Source: an uncultured Clostridia bacterium
GTDB lineage: Bacteria > Bacillota > Clostridia > Oscillospirales > CAG-272
Direction of reading: 5' to 3'
DNA: 12,081 nucleotides
Assembly (NCBI GenBank): GCA_904502015.1
Contig: CAJGEA010000035.1
Span: 1-12,081, forward strand
A model generated the notes under the pieces. It was not told where the DNA came from and made no database searches. It was given only the letters and a program-made list of their open reading frames with translations. How positions within the stretch are numbered: position 1 is the first letter of the stretch; each line of letters opens with the position of its first letter. The translations under genes and the position numbers were made by a program. Below are positions 1 through 5,416 of the stretch, in pieces.

Positions 1-63
<63 letters not shown>

Positions 64-66
64 GGA

Positions 67-140
67 TGGAGCGGGTGATGGGAATCGAACCCACGCGACC
101 AGCTTGGAAGGCTGGGATTCTACCATTGAACTACACCCGC
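67..140 (-). tRNA. tRNA-Gly (anticodon TCC)
   Basis: This is a complete 74-nt cloverleaf on the minus strand. The acceptor stem is GCGGGTG paired with CACCCGC, and the D-arm is GTTC/GAAT with an AATGGTA loop. The anticodon stem CCAGC/GCTGG has loop CTTCCAA, so the anticodon is TCC (glycine, GGA codons). The T-loop is TTCGATT. The discriminator T and the CCA tail are encoded in the DNA, as is usual in Bacillota. Confidence 0.97.
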
Positions 141-169
141 GTGAAGTCCCTTTTTCAAACCGCCCGTAT

Positions 170-198
170 AGTATAGCACACCACGAGCGGTTTGTCAA
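170..198 (-). promoter_or_regulatory. SigA-type promoter of the tRNA-Gly/tRNA-Arg unit
   Basis: The minus strand carries TTGACA (193-198), a 17-bp spacer, and TATACT (170-175), about 30 bp upstream of the tRNA-Gly 5' end. The near-perfect boxes fit a strong, constitutively used stable-RNA promoter. Confidence 0.88.
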
Positions 199-246
199 GG
201 GCTTTTTTAAAAATTTTCGCAGTAAATTTGTAAAACCTTGTTTTTT

Positions 247-271
247 GGGGCACCAAGATCGGTGCTACCCC
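247..271. repeat. interrupted palindrome between lipoprotein gene and tRNA promoter
   Basis: GGGGCACC and GGTGC-TA-CCCC form a 25-nt interrupted palindrome around AAGATC. It lies downstream of the minus-strand lipoprotein gene but has no T-run on that gene's sense side. It is therefore a poor intrinsic terminator and may be another dispersed palindromic repeat. I see no better terminator between 199 and 321. Confidence 0.4.
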
Positions 272-321
272 TGAACTTGTGACTGCGGAATAGATGCTTG
301 CTTTCTTTTGTGGGGCAATGC

Positions 322-2172
322 TTACGGTATGGAGTACTTAGCCTTCAACTCGTCCAGGCGCTCGGTCCACTGCCTGAGCTCCTTGGCGTTTTTGGGCTTG
401 CATCCTTTGAATTGGACGAACAGCAGGTGCACGCTGGTATACTCCACGTGGGCGTACTGCTCCTCGGTCAGGGTTTCCAGCGCCAGTGCCTCGTTGAAGA
501 TGGCGATGCCGCGGTTGACCACGTCCTCGGAAATGCGGGTGTTCGTTTCATGGGGCGTTGCCTGGAAGAAGGTGTAGTAGGGGGTATACATATCGGTGCA
601 GCCAACGCGCTCGTTGTCGAATATGAGTTCCAGATACTGACGCATGAGGGGAGCGGCGTCGCCGTAGTAGTCAGCCATGAACTCGTCCATGAGGGTGTAG
701 TACTCCTCCTCGGTCATGGTGGGGTTCCATACCAGCTTGGTACGCAGGTAGTAACGGAGCTGGTCGAAATCGCCGCCGCGAGAGGGAATACCCTCGGAGA
801 GGATGCCGTTCGCGCCGTTCTCTACGAAGAACTGGAAGTTATCCCACATTACGAAGAGGTTGGGGTCGGGCAGGATGGCATCGCCGCAGTTCCATGCGTA
901 CTCGTAGACGTACAGATTATCGGCGTTGCAGATCGCGGCCCATTCCTTGAATTCGGCGGCTACGGGAGCGTTCTTTGCGCAGTTGGGGTCGTTGAAGGCG
1001 TGCTGATAGCAGGCATCGTCGAAGCAGAAGTCGATGATGACGTTGTCGGATACCGTAAATCCGTTTTTAGGCACGCCGTGAGTGAACTGGTAGGAGTAGG
1101 TAAGGATCTTTACGCCGGGATAGCTGAGGGCGACCTCGTCTGCCAGACGGTTGATGAAGAGGAACCAGGTGGCGTTCTCGGAGCCGTACTGCTCGTTGAC
1201 GGCCTTGCATTCGGCGCAGGCGCAGGGCTTGCCGCCGTCACCCTGACCCACCTGCACGGCGTTGGTCTCGGGCTTCTTTTCCAGCTTTTTCAGAACAGCG
1301 GCCAGCACAGTCTCGTAGGTGCCGTTGTCCGCCGTCAGGCAGGGGACGTTTGCCTCGCTGGTCAGTCCCGCCAGATCGTCAATGGTGTGGTTGGAGTTGG
1401 CCTTGATGTCGATGGTGTCGCCCAGCTTGAACTTCTTGACGCCCACGTTGTTCTTGTAAAGAATATGCTCAATGACCTTTTCACCGACAAGGTTGGCGGC
1501 CCAGGTACGGCGAGCCTCGAACTGAGGGCTGAATACGTCCTCCAGACCTTCCTCAAGGACGATGGCGCCCACGTCACGCAGGCAAATAAAGTCGGCGGCA
1601 TAGAAGCGCACGCCCATGTAGTTCTCAAGGAAGTCGTATACGCCGTAGGCAACGCCGCGGCCCGTGGAGGCCGTGATGAACAGGTTGCCGCCGTCAACTA
1701 CGATGGCGTATCCGTCGTCCTCAATCTTGGCGACAGCTGCGTCCACCTTGGCGTTCTCGCGCACGTTGTTGCCGATGATGATCTCGTGCTCAGCCGACTC
1801 GTCCGACGTGATCACGGGAAGAGTTACGCCCGTGACATCTGCCATATATTTCAGGAAGGTGTCGAGGACGGTGATCTGTCCCTCGGGCATATCGGGGGAG
1901 CGAACTACGGTGAAATTGGCAACGGGTACGCCGCCGATGGTCATTTTCTCGACGGGCTCGGGCTCAGTTTCAGTTTCAGTCTCGGTTTCACCCTCGGTGG
2001 TTCCTTCGGTCTCGGTCTCGGTTTCGACCGTGGTTTCCGATTCGGACTCAACGACGGTGGTCGATTCGGTATTTGCCTCGGTGTCGGCAGGCTTGTTGTT
2101 GCCGTCACAGGCCGTGAACAGTAGCAGAGCCGCCAGCAGGCTGGAAAGTGCACGTAATGTCCATGCTTTCAT
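322..2172 (-). CDS. DUF4838-type secreted lipoprotein with Thr/Glu-repeat linker
   Basis: This is a 616-residue predicted surface lipoprotein. Residues 1-21 form a short charged and hydrophobic signal sequence ending LLLFTA before Cys22, the likely lipid-modified cysteine. Residues about 24-75 are a low-complexity Thr/Glu/Ser tract that would act as a flexible wall-spanning linker. An alpha/beta segment follows at about 80-200, ending GRGVAYGVYDFLENYMGVRF, a pattern seen in the N-terminal domain of GH67/GH20-like glycosidases. The region from about 215 to 520 resembles DUF4838, including the cluster Gln307-x-Gly with Asp312-Gly and Cys317/Cys319/Cys322. A helical tail ends the protein. Family resemblance suggests carbohydrate binding or hydrolysis outside the cell, but no activity is proven. 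The ATG at 2172 follows AAGGAG at 7 nt spacing. No clear terminator is visible downstream. Sure of a lipoprotein; fairly sure of DUF4838. Confidence 0.85.
   Translation of the reverse strand: MKAWTLRALSSLLAALLLFTACDGNNKPADTEANTESTTVVESESETTVETETETEGTTEGETETETETEPEPVEKMTIGGVPVANFTVVRSPDMPEGQITVLDTFLKYMADVTGVTLPVITSDESAEHEIIIGNNVRENAKVDAAVAKIEDDGYAIVVDGGNLFITASTGRGVAYGVYDFLENYMGVRFYAADFICLRDVGAIVLEEGLEDVFSPQFEARRTWAANLVGEKVIEHILYKNNVGVKKFKLGDTIDIKANSNHTIDDLAGLTSEANVPCLTADNGTYETVLAAVLKKLEKKPETNAVQVGQGDGGKPCACAECKAVNEQYGSENATWFLFINRLADEVALSYPGVKILTYSYQFTHGVPKNGFTVSDNVIIDFCFDDACYQHAFNDPNCAKNAPVAAEFKEWAAICNADNLYVYEYAWNCGDAILPDPNLFVMWDNFQFFVENGANGILSEGIPSRGGDFDQLRYYLRTKLVWNPTMTEEEYYTLMDEFMADYYGDAAPLMRQYLELIFDNERVGCTDMYTPYYTFFQATPHETNTRISEDVVNRGIAIFNEALALETLTEEQYAHVEYTSVHLLFVQFKGCKPKNAKELRQWTERLDELKAKYSIP
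1957..2082 (-). repeat. low-complexity Thr/Glu-coding tract
   Basis: This stretch of the lipoprotein gene encodes residues 31-72, made almost only of Thr, Glu, Ser and Val, with runs of Thr-Glu dipeptides. At DNA level it is an imperfect array of short CGGTTTC/CAGTTTC/CTCGGT units on the plus strand. Such tracts can gain or lose units by slippage and usually form unstructured spacers. Confidence 0.75.
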
Positions 2173-2219
2173 GATGATTCTCCTTTTCTTTTGTTGGGAA
2201 AGAGGATAACTGTATACCT

Positions 2220-2248
2220 ATCATAGCATACTTTGGTAAATTTGTAAA
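2220..2248 (-). promoter_or_regulatory. SigA-type promoter of the DUF4838 lipoprotein gene
   Basis: The minus strand shows TTTACA (2243-2248), a 17-bp spacer and TATGAT (2220-2225), about 48 bp upstream of the ATG. The AAGGAG ribosome binding site lies at 2180-2185. Confidence 0.75.
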
Positions 2249-2293
2249 TGTAAATCCCGCGAAAAATATTTTTTCGTGACATTGCACAATACG

Positions 2294-2332
2294 AAAACGC
2301 GCCACCCATGGTGAAATTTTGGGTGGCGCGTT
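2294..2332 (-). terminator. Rho-independent terminator of the asd operon
   Basis: A perfect 12-bp stem (2296-2307 paired with 2321-2332, core CGCGCCACCC/GGGTGGCGCG) closes a 13-nt loop. It is followed on the minus strand by a short T-run. It sits 17 nt beyond the stop of the CBM9-like gene and separates this operon from the lipoprotein promoter. Confidence 0.85.
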
Positions 2333-2348
2333 ACTTGAGTTCGCGGAT

Positions 2349-2981
2349 TTAGTCCAGCACCAGCGTGCCGAAATACTCGGGGCGGTGAAAATCGGGCTTC
2401 TCGGTGCCGACGGGATTCCACATACCGTAGTGGGGAATCTCGGTCTCGTCGCCACACTTGTAAAAGTTGCCGCGGAAGGCGTAGCCTGCGGTCAGCCTCG
2501 TTGCCAGTTCGGACTCGTCCAAATCATACAGCTTGGCGATCATGGCGAGCGGGATGGTCGCGGTCACCGCCCATGCGCCGCCCGAAATCTCGCCCGTGAC
2601 GGGGAAGATGTCACCACAGAGGTCGAGAATGGGGGTGCGCTCGTGGCGATCGGCCCCGATGTTGGAGAGCAGAGTGCCGCGCGCGTTCATTTCCATGTTG
2701 ACGTAGCGGTCGCTGTCGCTGTCCCAGATGGCGAAGAACTCCAGACAAGAGTCGGTGTAGACGGGCTGGTTGTATTCGGTGTAGACCGCACGGGGGGCGT
2801 TCTCGGCGCAGGTCATGCGCAGGACGAAGGCCTCGCCCTCGACGTAGACGAGCTGCGCCGTGGCGCGGGGGGCATAGCCCGTCAGCCAGCGGTAGCAGTC
2901 GATCTCGGCTACGGGCACGGCGTTCCAATCAATGGCGTTGCCCGCATGAAAGCGGGCAACGCGGTAGGTTTTCTGTTCCAT
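2349..2981 (-). CDS. carbohydrate-binding family 9-like protein (no signal peptide)
   Basis: This 210-residue protein resembles stand-alone family 9 (CBM9-like) carbohydrate-binding modules. It has strand-rich segments YTDSCLEFF (75-83), YVNMEMNARGTL (93-104), a Gly/Asn-rich stretch at 170-191 with Cys176, His184 and MWNPV, and PDFHRPEYFGTL (196-207) near the C terminus. CBM9 relatives are normally sandwich folds in secreted glycosidases or stand-alone modules. Here no signal peptide or membrane segment is seen, so it is probably cytoplasmic. Its ATG overlaps the stop codon of the upstream dehydrogenase (TAATG) and no good Shine-Dalgarno sequence precedes it, so translation probably depends on coupling. 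The functional link to amino-acid biosynthesis is unknown. The family call is from conserved spacing of aromatic and acidic residues and needs a profile search. Confidence 0.72.
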   Translation of the reverse strand: MEQKTYRVARFHAGNAIDWNAVPVAEIDCYRWLTGYAPRATAQLVYVEGEAFVLRMTCAENAPRAVYTEYNQPVYTDSCLEFFAIWDSDSDRYVNMEMNARGTLLSNIGADRHERTPILDLCGDIFPVTGEISGGAWAVTATIPLAMIAKLYDLDESELATRLTAGYAFRGNFYKCGDETEIPHYGMWNPVGTEKPDFHRPEYFGTLVLD

Positions 2982-4093
2982 TAGTCAAAGTAGCCCTGTC
3001 TGTAAAGCAGCTCGGCGATCAGAACGGCACCGCCTGCCGCACCGCGCAGGGTGTTGTGGGACAGACCGACGAACTTGTAGTCGAAGTAGCTGTCCTCGCG
3101 CAGACGTCCCACGGTCACGCCCATGCCGCCGTAGATGTCGCGGTCCAGAGCGGCCTGAGGACGGTTGTCTTCCTCAAAGTAGGTGATGAACTGAGCGGGG
3201 GCGTGGGGCAGCTCCATCTCCTGGGGCAGGCCCTTGAAGTTGGCCCAAGCCTCAAGGATCTCCTCCTTGGTGGGCTTGTTCTCAAACTTCACGAACACAG
3301 CCGCGGTGTGACCGTCGGTGACGGGCACGCGGATGCACTGGGTGGTGATCAGGGGAGCTGCGCCGGTGGTGGGATCGGCCTTGACGATCTCGCCGTTCTC
3401 CACACGACCCCAGACGCGCAGGGGCTCCTGCTCGGATTTCTCCTCCTCACCGCCGATGTAGGGGATGACGTTGTCGATCATCTCGGGCCACTCCTTGAAG
3501 GTCTTGCCTGCGCCCGAAATTGCCTGATAGGTGGTGGCAACCACAAGGGTGGGCTTATACTTCAGCAGGGGGGTGAGGGCGGGAACGTAGGACTGGATGG
3601 AGCAGTTGGGCTTGACGGCGATAAAGCCGCGCTTGGTGCCGAGACGTGCTCTCTGTGCCTCGATCACGGCCAGATGCTCGGGGTTGATCTCCGGCACGAC
3701 CATGGGAACGTCGGGCGTCCAGCGGTGCGCCGAGTTGTTGGAGACCACGGGGATCTCTGCCTTGGCGTACTTCTCCTCCAGCGCGCGGATCTCGTCCTTC
3801 TTCATGTCAACGGCGCAGAACACGAAGGAGCAGAGCTCCTTCATCTTCTCGATGTCTGCTTCTGCATCGAATACGATCATGCTCTTGCAGTGCTCGGGCA
3901 TGGGGGTCTTCATCTTCCAACGAGAGCCGACGGCCTCCTCGTAGGTCTTGCCTGCCGAGCGGGGGGAGGCGGCGAGGGCCACGACCTCAAAATAGGGGTG
4001 GTTATCCAGCAGGGTGAGGAAACGCTGACCGACCATGCCGGTCGCGCCCACGACGCCCACCTTCATCTTGGTTGCAGGGGTAAAGGTGCTCAT
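2981..4093 (-). CDS. asd: aspartate-semialdehyde dehydrogenase, archaeal/fungal-type subfamily
   Basis: This is a 370-residue cytoplasmic enzyme of the aspartate pathway. It reduces aspartyl phosphate with NADPH to aspartate semialdehyde, the branch point to lysine/diaminopimelate, threonine and methionine. The N-terminal nucleotide-binding motif VGVVGATGMVGQ starts at residue 12. The catalytic cysteine is Cys164 in VKPNCSIQ, and the active-site histidine is probably His262 in VPVTDGHTA. SNNSAHRW (118-125), the Gly-rich segment around 193-197 and the C-terminal LSHNTLRGAAGGAV are also typical. Length and motifs match the subfamily best known from archaea and fungi rather than the usual proteobacterial Asd. 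ATG 4093 follows GAGGT at 7 nt. An alternative start at Met10 has no ribosome binding site. The gene leads a two-gene operon with the CBM9-like gene. Confidence 0.95.
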   Translation of the reverse strand: MSTFTPATKMKVGVVGATGMVGQRFLTLLDNHPYFEVVALAASPRSAGKTYEEAVGSRWKMKTPMPEHCKSMIVFDAEADIEKMKELCSFVFCAVDMKKDEIRALEEKYAKAEIPVVSNNSAHRWTPDVPMVVPEINPEHLAVIEAQRARLGTKRGFIAVKPNCSIQSYVPALTPLLKYKPTLVVATTYQAISGAGKTFKEWPEMIDNVIPYIGGEEEKSEQEPLRVWGRVENGEIVKADPTTGAAPLITTQCIRVPVTDGHTAAVFVKFENKPTKEEILEAWANFKGLPQEMELPHAPAQFITYFEEDNRPQAALDRDIYGGMGVTVGRLREDSYFDYKFVGLSHNTLRGAAGGAVLIAELLYRQGYFD

Positions 4094-4145
4094 TATTCAT
4101 ACCTCGTTTCGTGAGATTTTTTTCAATGGTGAAAAATGATATTCT

Positions 4146-4174
4146 ATTATATCACACTATGCGGCAGATTGCAA
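4146..4174 (-). promoter_or_regulatory. asd: SigA-type promoter of the asd operon
   Basis: The minus strand has TTGCAA (4169-4174), a 17-bp spacer and a perfect TATAAT (4146-4151), about 52 bp upstream of the asd ATG. No T-box or lysine-riboswitch-like structure fits in the short leader. Confidence 0.82.
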
Positions 4175-4315
4175 TAGGTTTCGGGGGATTTTTCGACGCC
4201 GAGCTCCGATTTGCGGCAAAATGAGGATGGACGATCGCGCCCACCCTCTTTTCGTGTTTGAAAAATAAAAATACGTATTAGCCTCCCTCTCATAAGGATG
4301 TTCACTGATAACTCG

Positions 4316-4339
4316 GTAGGGGCGAACTGTGTTCGCCCG
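4316..4339 (+). repeat. REP-like palindromic repeat, copy 1 (upstream of transposase)
   Basis: A 24-nt palindrome of the form GTAGGGGCGA + ACTGTGT + TCGCCCG. The arms GGGCGAA/TTCGCCC give a 7-bp stem with a 5-nt loop. Including the following C, 25 bases are identical to copy 2 inside the transposase gene. Confidence 0.85.
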
Positions 4340-4366
4340 CGGGAGACCGCAGGTCATCAACAAATT

Positions 4367-4393
4367 TCGGCAGAGTATTGTTTTCTCTGCCGA
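4367..4393. repeat. inverted repeat over the transposase promoter
   Basis: TCGGCAGAG (4367-4375) and CTCTGCCGA (4385-4393) form a perfect 9-bp inverted repeat with a 9-nt AT-rich loop. The putative -35 element of the transposase promoter lies mostly in the loop. This could be an operator, or a hairpin at the end of the mobile unit. Confidence 0.6.
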
Positions 4394-4406
4394 TTCGTGT
4401 TATAAT
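4378..4406 (+). promoter_or_regulatory. putative promoter of the RAYT gene
   Basis: TTGTTT (4378-4383), a 17-bp spacer and a perfect TATAAT (4401-4406). The predicted start of transcription would be about 10 nt upstream of the ATG at 4423, giving a very short leader with only a partial GGTGA ribosome binding site at 4413-4417. Confidence 0.5.
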
Positions 4407-4422
4407 GAGACGGGTGATGAAA

Positions 4423-4956
4423 ATGGATAATAAAAAAGAATTGCCGAAAAGGAAAGATATACGGCTCAAAAATTATAATTATAGTTCCCCGGGGGCATAT
4501 TTTGTAACAATATGCACAGAGAAAAGGAAGAATTTCTTTTGGAGCGGCACCTTTGATACAGAAGCGTTTTCTTGGTGCTCCGTAGGGGCGAACTGTGTTC
4601 GCCCGCAAAATCTGCCGTTATCCAATATAGGAAAAATTGTATCTGACGAATTAGAAATATGGAATAAAACTTACGAAGCGGTATCGCTGCATTCCTATGT
4701 GATTATGCCGAATCATTTACACATAATGGTTTTCATTTCTGCTGATGAATACGGGCGACCACTGGTCGCCCCTACGGTAGAACGGATGGTGAAGCAGTTC
4801 AAGGGAGCGGTTACAAAAAAGGTCGGTAAGCCTATTTGGCAAAAATCATTTATAGAACACGTAATACGAAATAAAAAAGATTACGAAACAAGATCGAATT
4901 ATATTTATGAAAACCCAATTCGTTGGTACTACGACGAATTATACGCAGAAGAATAG
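4423..4956 (+). CDS. REP-associated tyrosine transposase (RAYT, IS200-like Y1 family)
   Basis: This 177-residue protein belongs to the HUH/Y1 single-strand transposase superfamily, which cuts and joins DNA through one tyrosine. Visible motifs, numbered from ATG 4423, are RLKNYNYSSPGAYFVTICTEKR (about 14-35, the first beta strand), the metal-binding MPNHLHIMV with His98 and His100, and the C-terminal NYIYENP with Tyr160 as likely nucleophile. Its size fits RAYTs. I chose this start because it follows GGTGA and begins with the family-typical MDNKKELPKRK; a TTG at 4378 and ATGs at 4405 and 4417 are also in frame. Two REP-like palindromes lie inside the reading frame, and the stop codon is the TAG of a further degenerate copy. 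The gene is much more AT-rich than its neighbours. It is probably intact, with no frameshift. Confidence 0.9.
   Translation: MDNKKELPKRKDIRLKNYNYSSPGAYFVTICTEKRKNFFWSGTFDTEAFSWCSVGANCVRPQNLPLSNIGKIVSDELEIWNKTYEAVSLHSYVIMPNHLHIMVFISADEYGRPLVAPTVERMVKQFKGAVTKKVGKPIWQKSFIEHVIRNKKDYETRSNYIYENPIRWYYDELYAEE
4582..4605 (+). repeat. REP-like palindromic repeat, copy 2 (inside transposase gene)
   Basis: Identical over 24 nt to copy 1 and in the same orientation. It falls exactly in codon phase and encodes VGANCVRP in the transposase, so it adds eight residues without breaking the frame. Confidence 0.88.
4752..4775 (-). repeat. REP-like palindromic repeat, copy 3 (inside transposase gene, inverted)
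   Basis: On the minus strand this reads GTAGGGGCGA + CCAGTGG + TCGCCCG. It has the same length and outer arms as copies 1 and 2 but a different, self-complementary centre. On the plus strand it encodes part of YGRPLVAPT in the transposase. Copies 2 and 3 therefore form an inverted pair inside the gene. Confidence 0.82.
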
Positions 4957-4974
4957 GGGTATGGGCTTCGCCCG
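4954..4974 (+). repeat. degenerate REP-like repeat, copy 4, at the transposase stop codon
   Basis: TAGGGG + TATGGGCT + TCGCCCG keeps the outer ends of the family but has a shorter, different middle. It contains the small hairpin GGGC-TTCG-CCC-like core (4963-4973). Its first three bases are the TAG stop of the transposase. Confidence 0.5.
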
Positions 4975-4980
4975 ATGTGT

Positions 4981-5010
4981 TTGTTAAACAAAGGCGAAAC
5001 TGGCTATAAA
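4981..5010 (+). promoter_or_regulatory. possible promoter of the small zinc-ribbon gene
   Basis: TTGTTA (4981-4986), an 18-bp spacer and TATAAA (5005-5010), 19 bp before the chosen start codon. The boxes are weaker than the others in the window, and read-through from the transposase gene is also possible. Confidence 0.45.
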
Positions 5011-5029
5011 AAACGAAATGGAGGGAATT

Positions 5030-5314
5030 ATGAGAATAAAAGGGTATAGATTCACTTGCGGAAATCCATTTTTCGTATATTTCAAAAAACACTATTGTCC
5101 TTACTGTGGAGAAAAACTGATTCGTAAGAAAGTATCACAGATAATTCATTCTGATTCTGAAGAAGCAAAAAACTATGATTTTGAAGTTGCTGACATATCT
5201 GTAAAAGGTAATATGAAATTTACTCATATAGAATTCTTCTGTTCTGTATGTCAAAAGCAATATTCAGTGAAAGAAACCAAAGAAAACGATTTTTTGATTG
5301 AACGATGGAAATAA
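5030..5314 (+). CDS. small zinc-ribbon-like protein of unknown function
   Basis: I do not recognise a named family in this 94-residue protein. It has two Cys pairs, CPYC (Cys23, Cys26, followed by GEKL as in many zinc ribbons) and CSVC (Cys71, Cys74), about 45 residues apart. That arrangement fits one four-cysteine zinc site. The rest is basic and aromatic at the N terminus and strand-like in the middle. There is no signal peptide or membrane helix. The start at 5030 is preferred over the ATG at 5018 because GGAGGG ends 4 nt before it, within the upstream stretch. The gene is markedly AT-rich like the adjacent transposase, lies 73 bp downstream of it in the same direction, and its stop codon lies inside a terminator stem. 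It could be cargo or a relic brought in with the island. Confidence 0.72.
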   Translation: MRIKGYRFTCGNPFFVYFKKHYCPYCGEKLIRKKVSQIIHSDSEEAKNYDFEVADISVKGNMKFTHIEFFCSVCQKQYSVKETKENDFLIERWK

Positions 5315-5362
5315 ATATTCCCCGACAGACCGTTATAAAAATCTGTCGGGGAATATTTATTT
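5309..5362. terminator. bidirectional intrinsic terminator, 21-bp perfect stem
   Basis: Positions 5309-5329 are exactly complementary to 5342-5362, with a 12-nt loop. The GC-rich part (CCCCGACAGA/TCTGTCGGGG) is next to the loop and the outer AAATAAATATT/AATATTTATTT provides T-runs in both directions. It serves the zinc-ribbon gene on the plus strand, whose TAA is within the stem, and the acyltransferase operon on the minus strand. Confidence 0.88.
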
Positions 5363-5416
5363 GTTTACTGCGGAGCAATCCCATACGAGCAAACTTTCCG
5401 CTAAGGACATCCACCC

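Larger units (their letters stand above)
4175..4422. other. intergenic stretch between divergent asd and transposase genes
   Basis: Together with the asd leader this makes about 330 bases without a gene. It holds the asd promoter on the left, one full copy of the 24-nt palindromic repeat (4316-4339), a 9-bp hairpin (4367-4393) and the presumed transposase promoter. Between 4180 and 4315 I see no convincing gene, terminator or RNA structure. The short open frames there are not preceded by ribosome binding sites. Confidence 0.6.

Noticed and set aside
187..192. Walker A ATPase motif in the UPF0371 protein (residue numbers)
   Set aside because: GPGSGK lacks the correct GxxxxGK[ST] spacing, so I describe it only as a Gly/Lys loop and do not call an ATPase.
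298..2124. 608-codon open frame on the plus strand, opposite the DUF4838 gene
   Set aside because: It mirrors the minus-strand gene almost end to end. It has no ribosome binding site, and its translation is a Gly/Val/Leu/His-rich sequence without domains, typical of the antisense frame of a GC3-biased gene. The opposite strand has a lipobox, motifs, promoter and ribosome binding site.
3056..4114. 352-codon open frame on the plus strand, opposite asd
   Set aside because: It is an antisense shadow of a confidently identified asd gene, with no family resemblance and no start signals.
4094..4145. riboswitch or T-box leader for asd
   Set aside because: The region between the asd promoter and the start codon is only about 45 nt and holds no conserved leader motif or terminator/antiterminator pair.
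4316..4974. CRISPR array
   Set aside because: The repeats are palindromic and in both orientations. They are unevenly spaced (266, 170 and about 200 nt apart), lie partly inside a coding sequence, and have no cas genes nearby.
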